Origin: an uncultured Ruminococcus sp. | GTDB lineage: Bacteria; Bacillota; Clostridia; Oscillospirales; Acutalibacteraceae | Length of the DNA stretch: 14,096 bases | NCBI GenBank assembly: GCA_902773045.1 | Contig: CACYDE010000204.1 | Span: 1 to 14,096 of the forward strand | Direction: 5' to 3' | Part shown: positions 14,006-14,096 of the stretch, piece by piece | Layout of the letters: each line of letters begins with the position of its first letter | Numbering within the stretch: position 1 is the stretch's first letter | Position numbers and translations under genes: made by a program | Notes under the pieces: generated by a model | The model's input: only the letters and a program-made list of their open reading frames with translations | Databases searched by the model: none | Told to the model about the DNA's origin: nothing

Positions 14006-14096
14006 ACAGATTTTATTGTCTGTAACATGGGGTTAAAACCCTCGCCTTTAGGCGAAACCTTTAGGTCGACCAGCTGTAATTAATGAAATATTGGTA
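14006..14096. repeat. Small hairpins at window edge, no gene
   Basis: ACAGA/TCTGT (14006-14010 and 14019-14023), GGGTT/AACCC-type pairing near 14030-14041, TCGCC-TTTA-GGCGA (14042-14055) and the palindrome GGTCGACC near 14063-14070 lie close together. No reading frame is credible. The cluster of small stems and the change in composition suggest the start of a dispersed repeat, but this cannot be confirmed here. Confidence 0.3.

Noticed and set aside
1..14096. CRISPR arrays, rRNA, tRNA genes or prophage
   Set aside because: No regularly spaced direct repeats, no cloverleaf or rRNA-like sequence, and no phage structural or integrase genes are seen.

Overview
The window looks like chromosomal DNA from a low-to-moderate G+C Gram-positive gut bacterium of the Clostridia, most likely a Ruminococcus-type member of the Oscillospiraceae. 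The basis is protein character, near-consensus vegetative promoters (TTGACA-17-TATAAT type), strong AGGAG ribosome binding sites, the three-subunit Pnt transhydrogenase and the clostridial form of FeoB. The lineage is an inference; no rRNA or tRNA gene is present to anchor it.

Left part (1-757): a G+C-rich hairpin sequence at the extreme edge, then a minus-strand gene for a small cysteine-rich C_GCAxxG_C_C family protein. This gene is divergent from the next operon and has its own consensus promoter.

Centre-left (687-5989): the most interesting part. Five tightly packed plus-strand genes form one operon behind a near-consensus promoter whose -10 box and start site lie under a perfect 26-bp palindrome. 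In order they encode a GT1/MGT-type glycosyltransferase, an extended SDR (3-beta-HSD/OleD-like) oxidoreductase, a metallo-beta-lactamase-fold hydrolase, a PaaK/F390-synthetase-like adenylate-forming enzyme and a KAS III (FabH/OleA/PqsD-like) condensing enzyme. The gene ends are 1 bp apart or overlap, except before the last gene. The set reads as a minimal pathway that activates an acid, condenses it with an acyl or malonyl unit, reduces and/or hydrolyses the product, and glycosylates it. No carrier protein, transporter or regulator is encoded beside it. It recalls parts of the Ole/beta-lactone pathway and of the PQS pathway but matches neither.

Directly after the last stop codon lies a ~220-bp MITE-like element with 15-bp inverted ends. 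A bidirectional terminator follows, shared with the convergent pnt operon.

Centre-right (6279-9523): a minus-strand pntAA-pntAB-pntB operon for the proton-translocating NAD(P) transhydrogenase, transcribed from a consensus promoter with a leader of about 310 nt. Upstream is a ~400-bp A+T-rich gene-free stretch holding several hairpins.

Right part (9921-13982): minus-strand genes only. ilvE (branched-chain aminotransferase) has its own promoter and is followed by feoA and feoB (ferrous iron uptake), with a long hairpin between feoA and feoB. Then comes an unrecognised 146-aa protein with a lysine/glutamate-rich tail, with its own promoter and terminator. The last ~90 bases contain small hairpins and no gene.
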